From Agromyces sp. CF514 (GTDB lineage: Bacteria; Actinomycetota; Actinomycetes; Actinomycetales; Microbacteriaceae): a stretch of DNA of 64,000 bases. Every line of letters starts with the position of its first letter. The first letter of the stretch is position 1. The position numbers and the translations under genes are program-made. Below the pieces are notes generated by a model. It had not been told where the DNA came from and searched no databases. It saw nothing but the letters and a program-made list of their open reading frames with translations. Where the stretch lies: assembly GCF_900113185.1 (NCBI RefSeq), contig NZ_FOZD01000001.1, positions 992,001-1,056,000 on the forward strand, given 5' to 3'. Positions 1-9,761 of the stretch are shown piece by piece.

Positions 1-2
1 CG

Positions 3-809
3 AACATGAGCCACATCACCTCGGTGCGTTCGATCGAAGACGGCAACGACAAGTCGCACGCCATCGGCCTCGGCCAGATGAACCTGCACGGCTACCTCGC
101 TCGCGAGCGCGTCTTCTACGGCAGCGAAGAGGGCATCGACTTCACGAACATCTACTTCTACACGGTGCTGTTCCACGCCCTGCGCGCGTCGAACGCCATC
201 GCCAAGGAGCGCGGCGAGACGTTCGTCGGCTTCGAAGACTCCAAGTACGCGTCGGGCGAGTTCTTCGACAAGTACACCGATTCCGCGTGGGTGCCCGAGA
301 CCGCCAAGGTCACGCAGCTCTTCGCCGACTCGAACGTGCACATCCCGACGCAGGCCGACTGGCTCGAACTGAAGGCGTCGATCCAGGAGCACGGCATCTA
401 CAACCAGAACCTGCAGGCCGTGCCGCCGACCGGTTCGATCTCGTACATCAACAACTCGACGTCGTCGATCCACCCGATCGCGGCGAAGATCGAGATCCGC
501 AAAGAGGGCAAGCTCGGTCGCGTGTACTACCCGGCTGCGTTCATGACGAACGACAACCTCGAGTACTACCAGGACGCCTACGAGATCGGCTACGAGAAGG
601 TCATCGACACCTACGCCGCTGCGACGCAGCACGTCGACCAGGGCCTGTCGCTCACGCTGTTCTTCAAGGACACCGCGACCACCCGCGACATCAACAAGGC
701 CCAGATCTACGCATGGCGCAAGGGCATCAAGACGATCTACTACATCCGTCTGCGGCAGATGGCGCTCGAGGGCACGGACATGTCCGAGTGCGTCTCGTGC
801 ATGCTGTAA
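3..809 (+). CDS. nrdE: Class Ib ribonucleoside-diphosphate reductase, alpha subunit (C-terminal part)
   Basis: This is the catalytic large subunit that reduces ribonucleoside diphosphates to deoxyribonucleotides. Only the last ~269 codons lie in the window. The frame is open to the left edge, so the ATG at 6 is an internal methionine. Visible family landmarks are NLHGYL, the [12 protein letters not shown] active-site-region motif, and a C-terminal ECVSCML tail whose CxxC pair is re-reduced by a NrdH/thioredoxin-type donor. The nrdF gene starts 40 nt downstream on the same strand, the usual nrdEF order. Any nrdH or nrdI would be upstream, outside the window. The end is certain; the start is missing. 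Confidence 0.97.
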   Translation, partial: NMSHITSVRSIEDGNDKSHAIGLGQMNLHGYLARERVFYGSEEGIDFTNIYFYTVLFHALRASNAIAKERGETFVGFEDSKYASGEFFDKYTDSAWVPETAKVTQLFADSNVHIPTQADWLELKASIQEHGIYNQNLQAVPPTGSISYINNSTSSIHPIAAKIEIRKEGKLGRVYYPAAFMTNDNLEYYQDAYEIGYEKVIDTYAAATQHVDQGLSLTLFFKDTATTRDINKAQIYAWRKGIKTIYYIRLRQMALEGTDMSECVSCML

Positions 810-1829
<1,020 letters not shown>

Positions 1830-1849
1830 AGGTCATTCCAGACCGATGG

Positions 1850-1879
1850 GAGGGGCGGATGCTGCGGCATCCGCCCCTC
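1850..1879 (+). terminator. Terminator hairpin after nrdF
   Basis: A perfect 12-bp stem (GAGGGGCGGATG, 1850-1861, with CATCCGCCCCTC, 1868-1879) encloses a 6-nt loop. It begins 20 nt after the nrdF stop. There is no clean T-run, as is common in high-GC actinobacteria. The inner arms are GGATG/CATCC, the same core found in the hairpin after ridA. Confidence 0.65.
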
Positions 1880-2034
1880 TCGTCGTCTCGGCGTGATCAG
1901 GCGGCTCGTTGCGGCCAGCTCATGACGTGGGCCGGCGCCGTTTCGGCTGTGGGATGCGGATGCTGCCCACCCGATCCGATTCGCGGAGTGAACCCTGCGC
2001 GGCCGGAACCGACCACGGGACCCCGCCGCAAGCC

Positions 2035-2427
2035 TCAGCCGAGGAGGCCCGCGGAACCCATCACGCGACCGGGTTCGAGCCGGATGACGACGCGGCGCGG
2101 ATTCACGCGGGGCTGGCGGTATCGCTGCGCGTAGAGCGCGACCGCGTGGGCGACCGCATGCGGGTCGCGTTCGACGATCGCCTCGCCCGCGATGCTGAGC
2201 CACTGCGGACCGGACACCTGCGCCACGGTGGCCCGTGCGTCGCGCTCCACGTTGCGCACCTTCTGGCTGCCGTCGCTCGTGATGATGCGCACGACTCCCG
2301 CGTCGACCGTGTAGCCGACCGCGACGACGTGGAGCCCGCCGTCGGGCCCGATCGTCGAGAGCGTGGCGAGGTGGGAGTCGGTGACGAACCGACGCCCGTC
2401 GTCGGTGAGGGAGTCGATCGTGGCCAT
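2035..2427 (-). CDS. PPOX-class FMN/F420-binding oxidoreductase
   Basis: This 130-residue split-barrel protein belongs to the pyridoxamine-5'-phosphate-oxidase superfamily (PPOX-class probable F420-dependent enzymes). The N-terminus MATIDSLTDDGRRFV is followed by HLATLSTIGPDGGLHVV, the typical first beta-strands and ligand-binding loop. The C-terminal part, YRQPRVNPRRVVIRLEP, fits the family. The frame is open further upstream, but the ATG at 2427 is preceded by GGGAGGGCAGGATGGAACC, a good ribosome-binding site, and gives the normal length. It is a single gene, divergent from the MDR reductase at 2574. Substrate and cofactor (FMN or F420) cannot be told from sequence. Confidence 0.85.
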   Translation of the reverse strand: MATIDSLTDDGRRFVTDSHLATLSTIGPDGGLHVVAVGYTVDAGVVRIITSDGSQKVRNVERDARATVAQVSGPQWLSIAGEAIVERDPHAVAHAVALYAQRYRQPRVNPRRVVIRLEPGRVMGSAGLLG

Positions 2428-2573
2428 GGTTCCATCCTGCCCTCCCGGTCGTCGATACATGTGGGGGCGCGGCATCCGCTCGCTCTGCCGGCCGTGCACG
2501 GCCAACGGTCAGATCCGGGGCGTTGGATGAAGGTGCACCGCCGGAGGATCGGCGGGCGACGGAGGAGCGCAAG

Positions 2574-3566
2574 ATGGAGCAGACGATGATGCGGGCACTC
2601 ATGCACGACGAGTTCGGAGACCCGGCCGAGGTGTTGTCGGTGCAGGAGGTCCCGGTTCCGGAGCCCGGGCCCGGCCAGGTTCGCGTGAAGCTGGTGCTCT
2701 CGCCGATCCACAACCACGACCTGTGGACGGTGCGCGGCACGTACGGCTACAAGCCGACCCTGCCTGCGGTGGGCGGCACCGAGGCGCTCGGCGTCGTCGA
2801 TGCGCTCGGCGAGGGCGTCGAGCACCTGGCGATCGGGCAGCGCGTCGTGACCGGCGGCACGCTCGGCGTCTGGTCGGAGTTCTTCCTCGCATCGGCGGCC
2901 GCACTCATCCCACTGCCCGACGGCGTGCCCGACGAGGTCGCCGCGCAGATCGTCGCGATGCCGTTCAGCGCGGTCAGCCTGCTCGACGCGCTCGGGCTCG
3001 ACCCCGGTGACTGGCTGGCGCAGAATGCCGCGAACGGCGCGGTCGGGCGGTTGCTCGCCCAGCTCGGGCCGGCTCGCGGCATCAACGTGGTCGGGCTCGT
3101 GCGCCGTGGCGCCGGCGTCGACGAGCTCGCCGGGCAGGGCATCGGCAACGTCGTCGCGACCGACGACGACGGGTGGCGCGAGCGCGTCGCCGAGATCACG
3201 GGCGGGGCGCCCATTCGGGTGGGCGTCGACGCGGTCGGCGGTGCCGCCAGCGGGCAGGTGGTCTCGCTGCTGGCTGAGAACGGCACGCTCGTGGTGTTCG
3301 GCGCCATGGCGTCGCCGATCATGGAGATCCCGTCGGGCGACGTGATCTTCAAGCAGGCCACGGTCAAGGGATTCTGGGGCAGCCGCGTCAGCGCGACCAT
3401 GGTGCCCGAGGAGCGCGCGCGGCTCATGGGCGAGGTGTTCACGCGACTGCGCGAGGGCGTCATCACGCTGCCCGTCGAAGCGACCTACGGTTTCGACGAG
3501 ATCGCCGAGGCGAGCCGCGCGAACTTCGACGCCGGTCGCATCGGCAAGGTCATGCTGCGCCCCTGA
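2574..3566 (+). CDS. MDR-family NAD(P)H-dependent reductase, quinone/enoyl reductase type
   Basis: This 330-residue medium-chain dehydrogenase/reductase has a GroES-like N-terminal domain (MMRALMHDEFGDPAEVL onward) and a Rossmann domain around residues 135-290. The nucleotide-binding region reads WLAQNAANGAVGRLLAQL, the pattern of trans-2-enoyl reductase or quinone-oxidoreductase members. The catalytic and structural zinc-cysteine sets of alcohol dehydrogenases are absent, so a zinc-free NADPH reductase is most likely. The start is set at 2574 because GGAGG lies 8 nt before it. The earlier in-frame ATG at 2523 has no ribosome-binding site. It is monocistronic; the substrate is unknown. Confidence 0.88.
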   Translation: MEQTMMRALMHDEFGDPAEVLSVQEVPVPEPGPGQVRVKLVLSPIHNHDLWTVRGTYGYKPTLPAVGGTEALGVVDALGEGVEHLAIGQRVVTGGTLGVWSEFFLASAAALIPLPDGVPDEVAAQIVAMPFSAVSLLDALGLDPGDWLAQNAANGAVGRLLAQLGPARGINVVGLVRRGAGVDELAGQGIGNVVATDDDGWRERVAEITGGAPIRVGVDAVGGAASGQVVSLLAENGTLVVFGAMASPIMEIPSGDVIFKQATVKGFWGSRVSATMVPEERARLMGEVFTRLREGVITLPVEATYGFDEIAEASRANFDAGRIGKVMLRP

Positions 3567-3611
3567 GGCGAGCGTCACCCAGGGAGTTCGAGGCGGGCGG
3601 GTCGGCGAGGG

Positions 3612-4214
3612 ATGAGCGGGGAGATCGGGCGGATCCGCGACGCGATCATGGCCGATGCGGCGAACGCGGGGTTCACTGCGCGCGGGTGGAAGCCCGTGTT
3701 CGCCGCATCGGCTGAATCGCGGATCCTGCTCATCGGCCAGGCGCCCGGCCGGCGGGCGCAGGAGTCCGGCATCCCGTGGAGCGATGCCAGCGGGGACACC
3801 CTCGTCCGCTGGCTCGGCGTGGACCGCGAGACCTTCCACGATCCGGCGGCGTTCGCGATCGTGCCGATGGACTTCTACTTCCCCGGCAAGGCCTCTGGCG
3901 GCGATGCCCCGCCGCGTCGGGACTTCGCGGCCGCGTGGCATCCGTCGCTCTTCGAGCAGCTCGCGAACGTGCGGCTCACCGTGCTGGTCGGCGCATACGC
4001 CCAGCGCGCCTACCTGCCGGCGCGGCGGTCGACCCTGACCGAGACGGTGCAGCACTGGCGCGACTTTCGGCCGGAGGTCTTCCCCGTGGTGCATCCGTCA
4101 CCGCGCAACATCGCATGGCAGCAGCGAAACCCGTGGTTCGAGGCCGAGACAGTTCCTGAGCTCCGCACGGCCGTGGCGGCGGCGCTGGCCGACCCGAACA
4201 TCCTTCCGGCTTGA
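3612..4214 (+). CDS. Uracil-DNA glycosylase family protein
   Basis: This 200-residue protein of the uracil-DNA glycosylase superfamily probably acts in base-excision repair. The first catalytic motif region is LLIGQAPGRRAQ (GQAPG at residues 42-46), followed by IPWSDASGDTL. The C-terminal motif is VVHPSPRN with His161, in the position of the catalytic His loop of UDG-fold enzymes. The four iron-sulfur cysteines of families 4 and 5 are not apparent, so it belongs to a less characterised subfamily of the fold. The start at 3612 follows a weak GCGAGGG. It sits 45 nt after the MDR reductase with no clear functional link. Confidence 0.82.
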   Translation: MSGEIGRIRDAIMADAANAGFTARGWKPVFAASAESRILLIGQAPGRRAQESGIPWSDASGDTLVRWLGVDRETFHDPAAFAIVPMDFYFPGKASGGDAPPRRDFAAAWHPSLFEQLANVRLTVLVGAYAQRAYLPARRSTLTETVQHWRDFRPEVFPVVHPSPRNIAWQQRNPWFEAETVPELRTAVAAALADPNILPA

Positions 4215-4322
4215 CGGCATGTGGCAGACAGCCCGACGGCCGGAAGGCACGAGCGCGACGGGCGAGCGGATGAATCGGACGGGCCTGCCCGGCGACGGAC
4301 CGAAACGCAGCGACCGAACGGC

Positions 4323-6782
4323 TCAGCGGTTGTCGTCGCCGGTGTCGCCCAGCCCGCTGCCGCCGGAGCCGCTCCAGCTCCAGCCGGTGACCTCGGGGTC
4401 GTCCTCGCCATGGGCGCGGGTGTACGCGCGGGCGCGCAGCCTGGCATCGTGCATCTCCTGACGGAGCGGCCCCTCGCGCTCGGAGAGGCCGGGCACCCGG
4501 TCGATGACGTCGATCACGAGCTGGAAGCGGTCGAGCTGGTTGAGCATGACCATGTCGAACGGCGTGGTGGTCGTGCCCTCCTCCTTGTAGCCGCGCACGT
4601 GGAGCTGACCGTGGCCGTGCCGCTTGTAGGTGAGGCGATGGATGAGCCACGGGTAGCCGTGGTAGGCGAACACGACCGGGCGATCGGCCGTGAAGATGGC
4701 GTCGAAGTCGCGGTCGGAGAGCCCGTGCGGGTGCTCGGTGTCGTTCTGGAGGCGCATCAGGTCGACCACGTTGACGACCCGCACCGCGAGCGAGGGCACG
4801 CGGTCGCGCAGGATGCTCGCGGCGGCGAGCACCTCGAGCGTCGGCACGTCGCCGGCCGCGGCGAGCACGACATCGGGCTTCTCGCCGGGCTGCTCGGTGC
4901 CGGCCCAGTCGAGCAGGCCGATGCCGCGCGTGCAGTGCGCGATCGCCTCCTCCATCGTGAGCCAGTTGGGCGCCGGCTGCTTTCCGGCGACGACGACGTT
5001 CACGTAGTCGACCGTGCGGAGGCAGTGGTCGTACGTCGACAGGAGCGTGTTCGCGTCGAACGGGAGGTAGACCCGCACGACCTCGGCCTTCTTGTTGACG
5101 ACGTGGTCGATGAACCCCGGGTCCTGATGCGAGAGGCCGTTGTGGTCCTGCCGCCAGACGTGCGAGCTCAGCAGGTAGTTGAGCGAGCTGACCGGGCGGC
5201 GCCACGGGATCTTCTTCGAGGTGTTCAGCCACTTCGCGTGCTGGTTGAACATGGAGTCGACGATGTGGATGAAGGCCTCGTACGAGTTGAGCAGGCCGTG
5301 CCGGCCGGTGAGCAGGTAGCCCTCGAGCCAGCCCTCGCACTGGTGCTCGCTCAGCATCTCCATCACGCGCCCCGCCCGCGCGAGGTGGTTGTCGGCGGCA
5401 TCGATCGGCCACAGCTCGGCATTCCACTGTTTGTCGGTCACCTCGAACACGGCCTGGAGCCGGTTCGACGCCGTCTCGTCGGGGCCGAAGATGCGGAAGT
5501 TCGTGGGGTTCGCCGTGATGACGTCGCGGAGCCACCCGCCGAGCACCGCGGTCGCCTCGCTCACGGTCTCGCCCGGTGATGGAACGTCGACCGCGTACTC
5601 GCGGAAGTCGGGCAGCCTGAGCTCGGTGCGGAGCAGGCCACCGTTGGCGACGGGGTTCGCGCTCATGCGAAGGTCGCCCGCCGGCGCCAACGCGGTCGCG
5701 AGCGGCACCGGCGCTCCGGACTCGTCGAACAGTTCTTCAGGGCGGTACGACTGCAGCCACGCCTCGAGCAGGCGCAGGTGCTCCTCGGTGTCGCGGGCGT
5801 TCGAGAGCGGAACCTGGTGCGAGCGCCAGTTGTCTTCGGCGGGATGCCCGTCGATCTCCTTCGGGCACGTCCACCCCTTGGGGGTGCGCAGGATGATCAT
5901 CGGCCAGGCGGGTCGACCCTCGAGGGTGCCGGCCGCGGCATCCGCCTTGATCCGCGCGATCTGGTCGAGCACGACGTCGAGGGTCTCCGCGAACCGCCGG
6001 TGCACCTCCATCGGGTCCTCACCGTCGAAGCCGCCCGAGACGAGGTACGGGGTGTGGCCGTAGCCGCGCATGAGGTCGAGCAGCTCGGACTCGGGGATGC
6101 GGGCGAGCACCGTGGGATTCGCGATCTTGTAGCCGTTGAGGTGCAGGATCGGCAGCACCACCCCGTCTTGCAGCGGATCGAGGAACTTGTTGGAGTGCCA
6201 GGCGGTCGCCAGCGGGCCGGTCTCGGCCTCGCCGTCGCCGACGACGGTCGCGACCAGGAGGTCGGGGTTGTCGAATGCGGCACCGTAGGCGTGCGAGAGC
6301 GAGTAGCCCAGCTCGCCGCCCTCGTGGATCGACCCGGGCGTCTCGGGCGCCGCATGGCTCGGGATGCCGCCGGGGAACGAGAACTGCCGGAAGAGCGCCC
6401 GCAGCCCGTCGGTCGACTGGTCGATCGCCCCGTAGAGCTCGCTGTACGTGCCGTCGAGGTACGTGTTGGCCACCATGCCCGGCCCGCCGTGGCCGGGGCC
6501 GGCGATGTAGATCGTGCTGAGGCTTCGCTCCTGGATCACCCGATTGAGATGGGCGTAGATGAAGTTCAGCCCCGGCGTCGTGCCCCAGTGGCCGAGCAGG
6601 CGCGGCTTGACGTCGTCTCGGGTGAGCGGCCTGCGCAGCAACGGATTGTCGAGCAGGTAGATCTGCCCGATCGAGAGGTAGTTGGCCGCCCGCCACCAGG
6701 TGTTCAGCTGCTCCAGCGTCTGCTCGTCGAGCGGTTCGCCCGTTCCTTCGGCCCAACCCTGCGTCACCGTGTTCGTCGTCAT
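4323..6782 (-). CDS. xfp: Phosphoketolase (xylulose-5-P / fructose-6-P)
   Basis: This 819-residue thiamine-diphosphate enzyme cleaves xylulose 5-phosphate (and often fructose 6-phosphate) with phosphate to acetyl phosphate plus glyceraldehyde 3-phosphate (or erythrose 4-phosphate). Diagnostic stretches include [18 protein letters not shown] near residue 75, [14 protein letters not shown], and the TPP/Mg motif [19 protein letters not shown]. It is full length for the family. The frame is open ~115 codons further upstream, but that extension is not phosphoketolase-like; the ATG at 6782 ([10 protein letters not shown]) gives the canonical N-terminus. It is divergent from the siderophore-interacting protein gene. 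It could drain pentose phosphate made from arabinose by the locus at 24.6-55 kb; that link is inference. Confidence 0.96.
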   Translation of the reverse strand: MTTNTVTQGWAEGTGEPLDEQTLEQLNTWWRAANYLSIGQIYLLDNPLLRRPLTRDDVKPRLLGHWGTTPGLNFIYAHLNRVIQERSLSTIYIAGPGHGGPGMVANTYLDGTYSELYGAIDQSTDGLRALFRQFSFPGGIPSHAAPETPGSIHEGGELGYSLSHAYGAAFDNPDLLVATVVGDGEAETGPLATAWHSNKFLDPLQDGVVLPILHLNGYKIANPTVLARIPESELLDLMRGYGHTPYLVSGGFDGEDPMEVHRRFAETLDVVLDQIARIKADAAAGTLEGRPAWPMIILRTPKGWTCPKEIDGHPAEDNWRSHQVPLSNARDTEEHLRLLEAWLQSYRPEELFDESGAPVPLATALAPAGDLRMSANPVANGGLLRTELRLPDFREYAVDVPSPGETVSEATAVLGGWLRDVITANPTNFRIFGPDETASNRLQAVFEVTDKQWNAELWPIDAADNHLARAGRVMEMLSEHQCEGWLEGYLLTGRHGLLNSYEAFIHIVDSMFNQHAKWLNTSKKIPWRRPVSSLNYLLSSHVWRQDHNGLSHQDPGFIDHVVNKKAEVVRVYLPFDANTLLSTYDHCLRTVDYVNVVVAGKQPAPNWLTMEEAIAHCTRGIGLLDWAGTEQPGEKPDVVLAAAGDVPTLEVLAAASILRDRVPSLAVRVVNVVDLMRLQNDTEHPHGLSDRDFDAIFTADRPVVFAYHGYPWLIHRLTYKRHGHGQLHVRGYKEEGTTTTPFDMVMLNQLDRFQLVIDVIDRVPGLSEREGPLRQEMHDARLRARAYTRAHGEDDPEVTGWSWSGSGGSGLGDTGDDNR

Positions 6783-7017
6783 GAAGCCCGCCCCGTCCGT
6801 CGCCGATCCGTTCCCCTCAGCCCAGCGTTGCAGACCGGACTCGGGCTGACAACGGACGATCGCATCCGACATCCGCCGTTCAACCGTCGGTCGCGCAGGA
6901 CCCGGGCGTCCGTTCGCATCGCCGAGGCCCGGACCTGCAGCGCCCTCGCCTACACTCGGAAACCGCTGTCGCCGCAGGCCCGCGGGCGTCGGCGAAGCGC
7001 ATCCGAGGAGAACGAGC

Positions 7018-7818
7018 ATGCCGACCACCAGACTCGAAGTGACCGCGACCTCGTGGGTCACCCCGGCGCTCCGCCGCATCCACCTGCGCAGCGACGACCT
7101 CTCGGCGTTCCTCGGCAGCGAGTTCACCGACCGGTACGTGAAGCTCGTCTTCCCGAAGCCCGGTGTGACCTATCCCGCCGAGCTCGACATCCGCGAACTG
7201 CGGGGCACGATGCCGCCTGAAGACCTGCCGGTCGTCCGCACCTATACGGCGCTGCATCCGGATGTCGCGGCCGGCACGCTCGACATCGACTTCGTCGTGC
7301 ACGGCGACGAGGGGGTCGCCGGTCCGTGGGCTGCGGCAGCGCAGGCCGGTGACGTGCTGCTCGCGAACGGCCCCGGAGGCGCCTACCGCCCCGATCCGAC
7401 CGCCGACTGGCACCTGCTCGTCGGCGACGAGTCGGCGCTGCCGGCCCTCACCGCCGCGCTCGAGGTGCTGCCGCCCGACGCGGTGGCTCGCGTGGTCGTG
7501 CTCGTCGAGTCGGCCGACGCCCAGCCCGAGTTGACGTTGCCGAGCGGGGCATCCGTCGAGTTCGTGCATCGCGACGGCGGCACGGGCGCCGGCCTGCTGA
7601 CCGATGCGGTGCGGAACCTCGACTGGCCGAACGGCCGGGTGCACGCGTTCGTGCACGGCGAGGCCGAGGAGGTCATGCGCGGGGTGCGGCCGTACCTGCG
7701 CACCGAGCGCGGGCTCGACCGGAGTCAGCTGTCGGTCTCGGGGTACTGGCGCCGCGGCCGCAGCGAAGACGGCTTCCGGCAGTGGAAGGCCGAGTTCGCG
7801 CGCGACGAGGGCGACTGA
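7018..7818 (+). CDS. Siderophore-interacting protein (FAD ferric-siderophore reductase)
   Basis: This 266-residue cytoplasmic flavoenzyme of the ViuB/SIP family reduces ferric siderophores to release iron. It has an N-terminal FAD-binding barrel with the VVRTYTA motif around residue 75 (RxYS/T binds the flavin phosphate). A C-terminal NAD(P)H-type domain begins at [15 protein letters not shown], the SIP signature. GAGGAG lies about 8 nt before the ATG. A TACACT box at 6952-6957 is a possible -10, giving a leader of roughly 60 nt. It precedes the KAS III-like gene by 38 nt, but that gene has its own promoter, so co-transcription is uncertain. Confidence 0.93.
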   Translation: MPTTRLEVTATSWVTPALRRIHLRSDDLSAFLGSEFTDRYVKLVFPKPGVTYPAELDIRELRGTMPPEDLPVVRTYTALHPDVAAGTLDIDFVVHGDEGVAGPWAAAAQAGDVLLANGPGGAYRPDPTADWHLLVGDESALPALTAALEVLPPDAVARVVVLVESADAQPELTLPSGASVEFVHRDGGTGAGLLTDAVRNLDWPNGRVHAFVHGEAEEVMRGVRPYLRTERGLDRSQLSVSGYWRRGRSEDGFRQWKAEFARDEGD

Positions 7819-7832
7819 CCCCGGCGCGCGCG

Positions 7833-7850
7833 TTGCGGGTGCCCTAGGGT
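7833..7850 (+). promoter_or_regulatory. Promoter of the KAS III-like operon, leaderless
   Basis: TTGCGG at 7833-7838 and TAGGGT at 7845-7850 precede the ATG at 7857. The TAGGGT box ends 6 nt before the start codon, so transcription should begin at or next to the ATG. The intervening CTCCTC is anti-Shine-Dalgarno-like, which excludes a normal ribosome-binding site. The -35 spacing is too short to trust; the -10 is the solid part. Confidence 0.5.
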
Positions 7851-7856
7851 CTCCTC

Positions 7857-9065
7857 ATGGGTTCAACGGCGACCGCGTATCTCACGGGCTTCGGCTCGTA
7901 CCTGCCGGGTGAGCCGGTCGACAACGACGGCATCGTCGCGCGCCTCGGCGGCGACGATGCGGTGACCGAGCGCATCCGCCGTCGCATCCTCGCCGACAAC
8001 GGCATCCGCACGCGGCACTACGCGCTCGACGAGCACGGCGAGCCGACCGAGCTCAACGAGGAGCTCGCCGTCAAGGCGCTTCGGGCCGCACTCGACGACC
8101 GCGGCATCCGGGCCGAAGACCTGCGCATGCTCGCGTGCGCGACGACGATGGGCGATGTGCTCGTGCCGGGCTTTGCGTCGATGGTGCACGGTCGCCTCGG
8201 CGGCGGACCGATGCAGCTGCTCACCGCGTCGGGCGTCTGCGCGTCGAGCCTGTCGGCGCTCGATGCGGCGGTCAGCAAGATCCGGCTCGGCGACCACCCG
8301 CGGGCCGCAGTCGTCGGCTCCGAGCTGTCGAGCCGCGGCCTGCGGCAGCGACGGTTCGACGGCATCCGCGCGGGCATGGACTCGCACTTCCTGCGCTGGA
8401 TGCTCTCCGACGGCGCCGGGGCGGCCATCGTCGAGTTCCAGCCGCACCCGACCAAGCCGTCGCTGCGCGTCGACTGGGTGCGCCAAGTGTCGCTCGCGCA
8501 CGAGCACGACGTGTGCATGCGCGCGGGCATGAGCGGCACCGACCCGGCCGTCGGCAGCACGTGGCAGGACGTCGGCATCGCCGAGGCCGAGGCCGCCGGC
8601 ATGTTCCTGCTGCGACAGGATGTGAGCGTGCTCGACGACCTCGCCGATGCCGGCCTCAAGCAGTTCGAGGAGCTCGTCGACATCGGACTCGTCGACGTGC
8701 GCCATCTCGACCACGTCGTGTGCCACTACAGCACGAACATCTTCCGCGACCTCGCGTTCGAGGGACTGCGGCGGCGGGTGCCCACGCTCGACACCGACCG
8801 CTGGTACTCGAACCTCGAGACGCGCGGCAACACCGGGTCGGCGAGCATCTTCATCGCCCTCGAGGAGGCCTGGCGCACCGGCCGCTTCCGGCCCGGCGAG
8901 ACGGTGCTGCTGGCGGTGCCCGAATCGGGTCGCTTCTCGTTCGCGTTCGCCCATCTCACCGTGGTCGCCCCGCCCGGGCAGGCCGCACCAGACCGGCCTG
9001 CGACATCCGATCAGTACGCATCAGACCTGCCCGCGACATCCGACCAGCAAGGAGCCCCAGCATGA
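7857..9065 (+). CDS. 3-Oxoacyl-ACP synthase III-like condensing enzyme
   Basis: This 402-residue thiolase-fold protein of the KAS III/FabH superfamily keeps the complete catalytic triad: Cys128 in TASGVCASSL, His290 in CHYSTN, and Asn325 in ETRGNTGSAS. It should condense an acyl thioester with a second acyl unit. It is longer than FabH (~320) and is not next to fab genes, so primary fatty-acid initiation is unlikely. The C-terminal ~35 residues are Pro/Ala/Thr-rich with an imperfect repeat (PATSDQ twice). Its stop overlaps the next start (ATGA at 9062-9065), so it is translationally coupled to the diiron-type enzyme. A role in a specialised acyl product is inferred. Confidence 0.85.
   Translation: MGSTATAYLTGFGSYLPGEPVDNDGIVARLGGDDAVTERIRRRILADNGIRTRHYALDEHGEPTELNEELAVKALRAALDDRGIRAEDLRMLACATTMGDVLVPGFASMVHGRLGGGPMQLLTASGVCASSLSALDAAVSKIRLGDHPRAAVVGSELSSRGLRQRRFDGIRAGMDSHFLRWMLSDGAGAAIVEFQPHPTKPSLRVDWVRQVSLAHEHDVCMRAGMSGTDPAVGSTWQDVGIAEAEAAGMFLLRQDVSVLDDLADAGLKQFEELVDIGLVDVRHLDHVVCHYSTNIFRDLAFEGLRRRVPTLDTDRWYSNLETRGNTGSASIFIALEEAWRTGRFRPGETVLLAVPESGRFSFAFAHLTVVAPPGQAAPDRPATSDQYASDLPATSDQQGAPA
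8991..9047 (+). repeat. Imperfect direct repeat in the KAS III-like gene tail
   Basis: Two 24-bp units (8991-9014 and 9024-9047) share most positions, including GCGACATCCGA, with a period of 33 bp. They encode DRPATSDQ and DLPATSDQ just before the stop. They look like a recent in-frame duplication in a disordered tail. Confidence 0.6.
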
Positions 9066-9760
9066 CGACCGACACGATCAGCACGACGGATGCCGCGGCA
9101 TCCGTCGCCGACAGCCTCGCCGACCGGCTGGCCGACGTCTGGGTCGAACTGGAGGAGCGCCTCGACCGGGTGCCCGTGCTCAGCCGCCTCGCCGACGGCA
9201 CCGTCACGCTGCACGACTACGAGCGCCTGCTCTTCAACCTGCGTCAGCAGGTCGTCGACGGCTCGCCGTGGATCTCGCGGGCCGCATCGAACTTCGACAT
9301 CGAGCACTTCGAGCTGCGCTCGGCCGCGATCCGCCACGCCGAGGAGGAGCACCGCGACTTCCTGATGATCGAGCGCGACTACGTGGCGATCGGCGGCTCG
9401 CTCGACGAACTGCGCGCGGGTCGCAAGAACCTCGGCTCCGAGGCGCTCTCCGGCTACATGTTCACGTACGCCGACCGACCGAACCCGGTGGGGCTGCTCG
9501 GCGCGATGTTCATCATCGAGGGCCTCGGGGCGAAGCGCGCGGCGGGCTGGGCCGACCAGTTCCAGGAGGTGCTCGGCCTCGCCGACAACCAGGTGCACTT
9601 CATGCAGTACCACCAGGAGGCCGACAGCGCGCACACCGGCGACCTCGAGGCGATTCTCACATCGGGCATCGTCGATGAGGCGGGTGCCGATGAGGTCGTG
9701 CGCTGCGCCCAGGTCGTCGCCCGGCTCTATGCGCTGCAGTTGGAAGAGCTGGACCACTGA
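9062..9760 (+). CDS. Iron-containing redox enzyme, haem-oxygenase-like diiron family
   Basis: This 232-residue all-helical protein resembles the haem-oxygenase-like diiron oxidase/oxygenase (HDO) superfamily, which includes enzymes such as UndA and the SznF central domain. Candidate metal ligands fall in the expected helices: His92, Glu96 and His97 (RHAEEEHRD), Glu153 (FIIEGLG), and His184, Asp188 and His191 (YHQEADSAH). HDO members activate O2 on fatty or amino acids; the reaction here is unknown. It overlaps the KAS III-like gene by 4 nt and is followed after 1 nt by a third gene, a tight three-gene unit suggesting stepwise acyl modification. A non-redox TenA-like role is possible but less favoured because the ligands are present. 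Confidence 0.75.
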   Translation: MTTDTISTTDAAASVADSLADRLADVWVELEERLDRVPVLSRLADGTVTLHDYERLLFNLRQQVVDGSPWISRAASNFDIEHFELRSAAIRHAEEEHRDFLMIERDYVAIGGSLDELRAGRKNLGSEALSGYMFTYADRPNPVGLLGAMFIIEGLGAKRAAGWADQFQEVLGLADNQVHFMQYHQEADSAHTGDLEAILTSGIVDEAGADEVVRCAQVVARLYALQLEELDH

Positions 9761-9761
9761 G

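Noticed and set aside
2103-4094. A 663-residue minus-strand frame across the MDR reductase and UDG-like genes
   Set aside because: It overlaps three recognisable genes, and its composition is typical of out-of-frame high-GC sequence.
6783-7127. Longer phosphoketolase starting at 7127
   Set aside because: It would overlap the divergent SIP gene, and the added residues do not resemble phosphoketolase; ATG 6782 gives the standard N-terminus.
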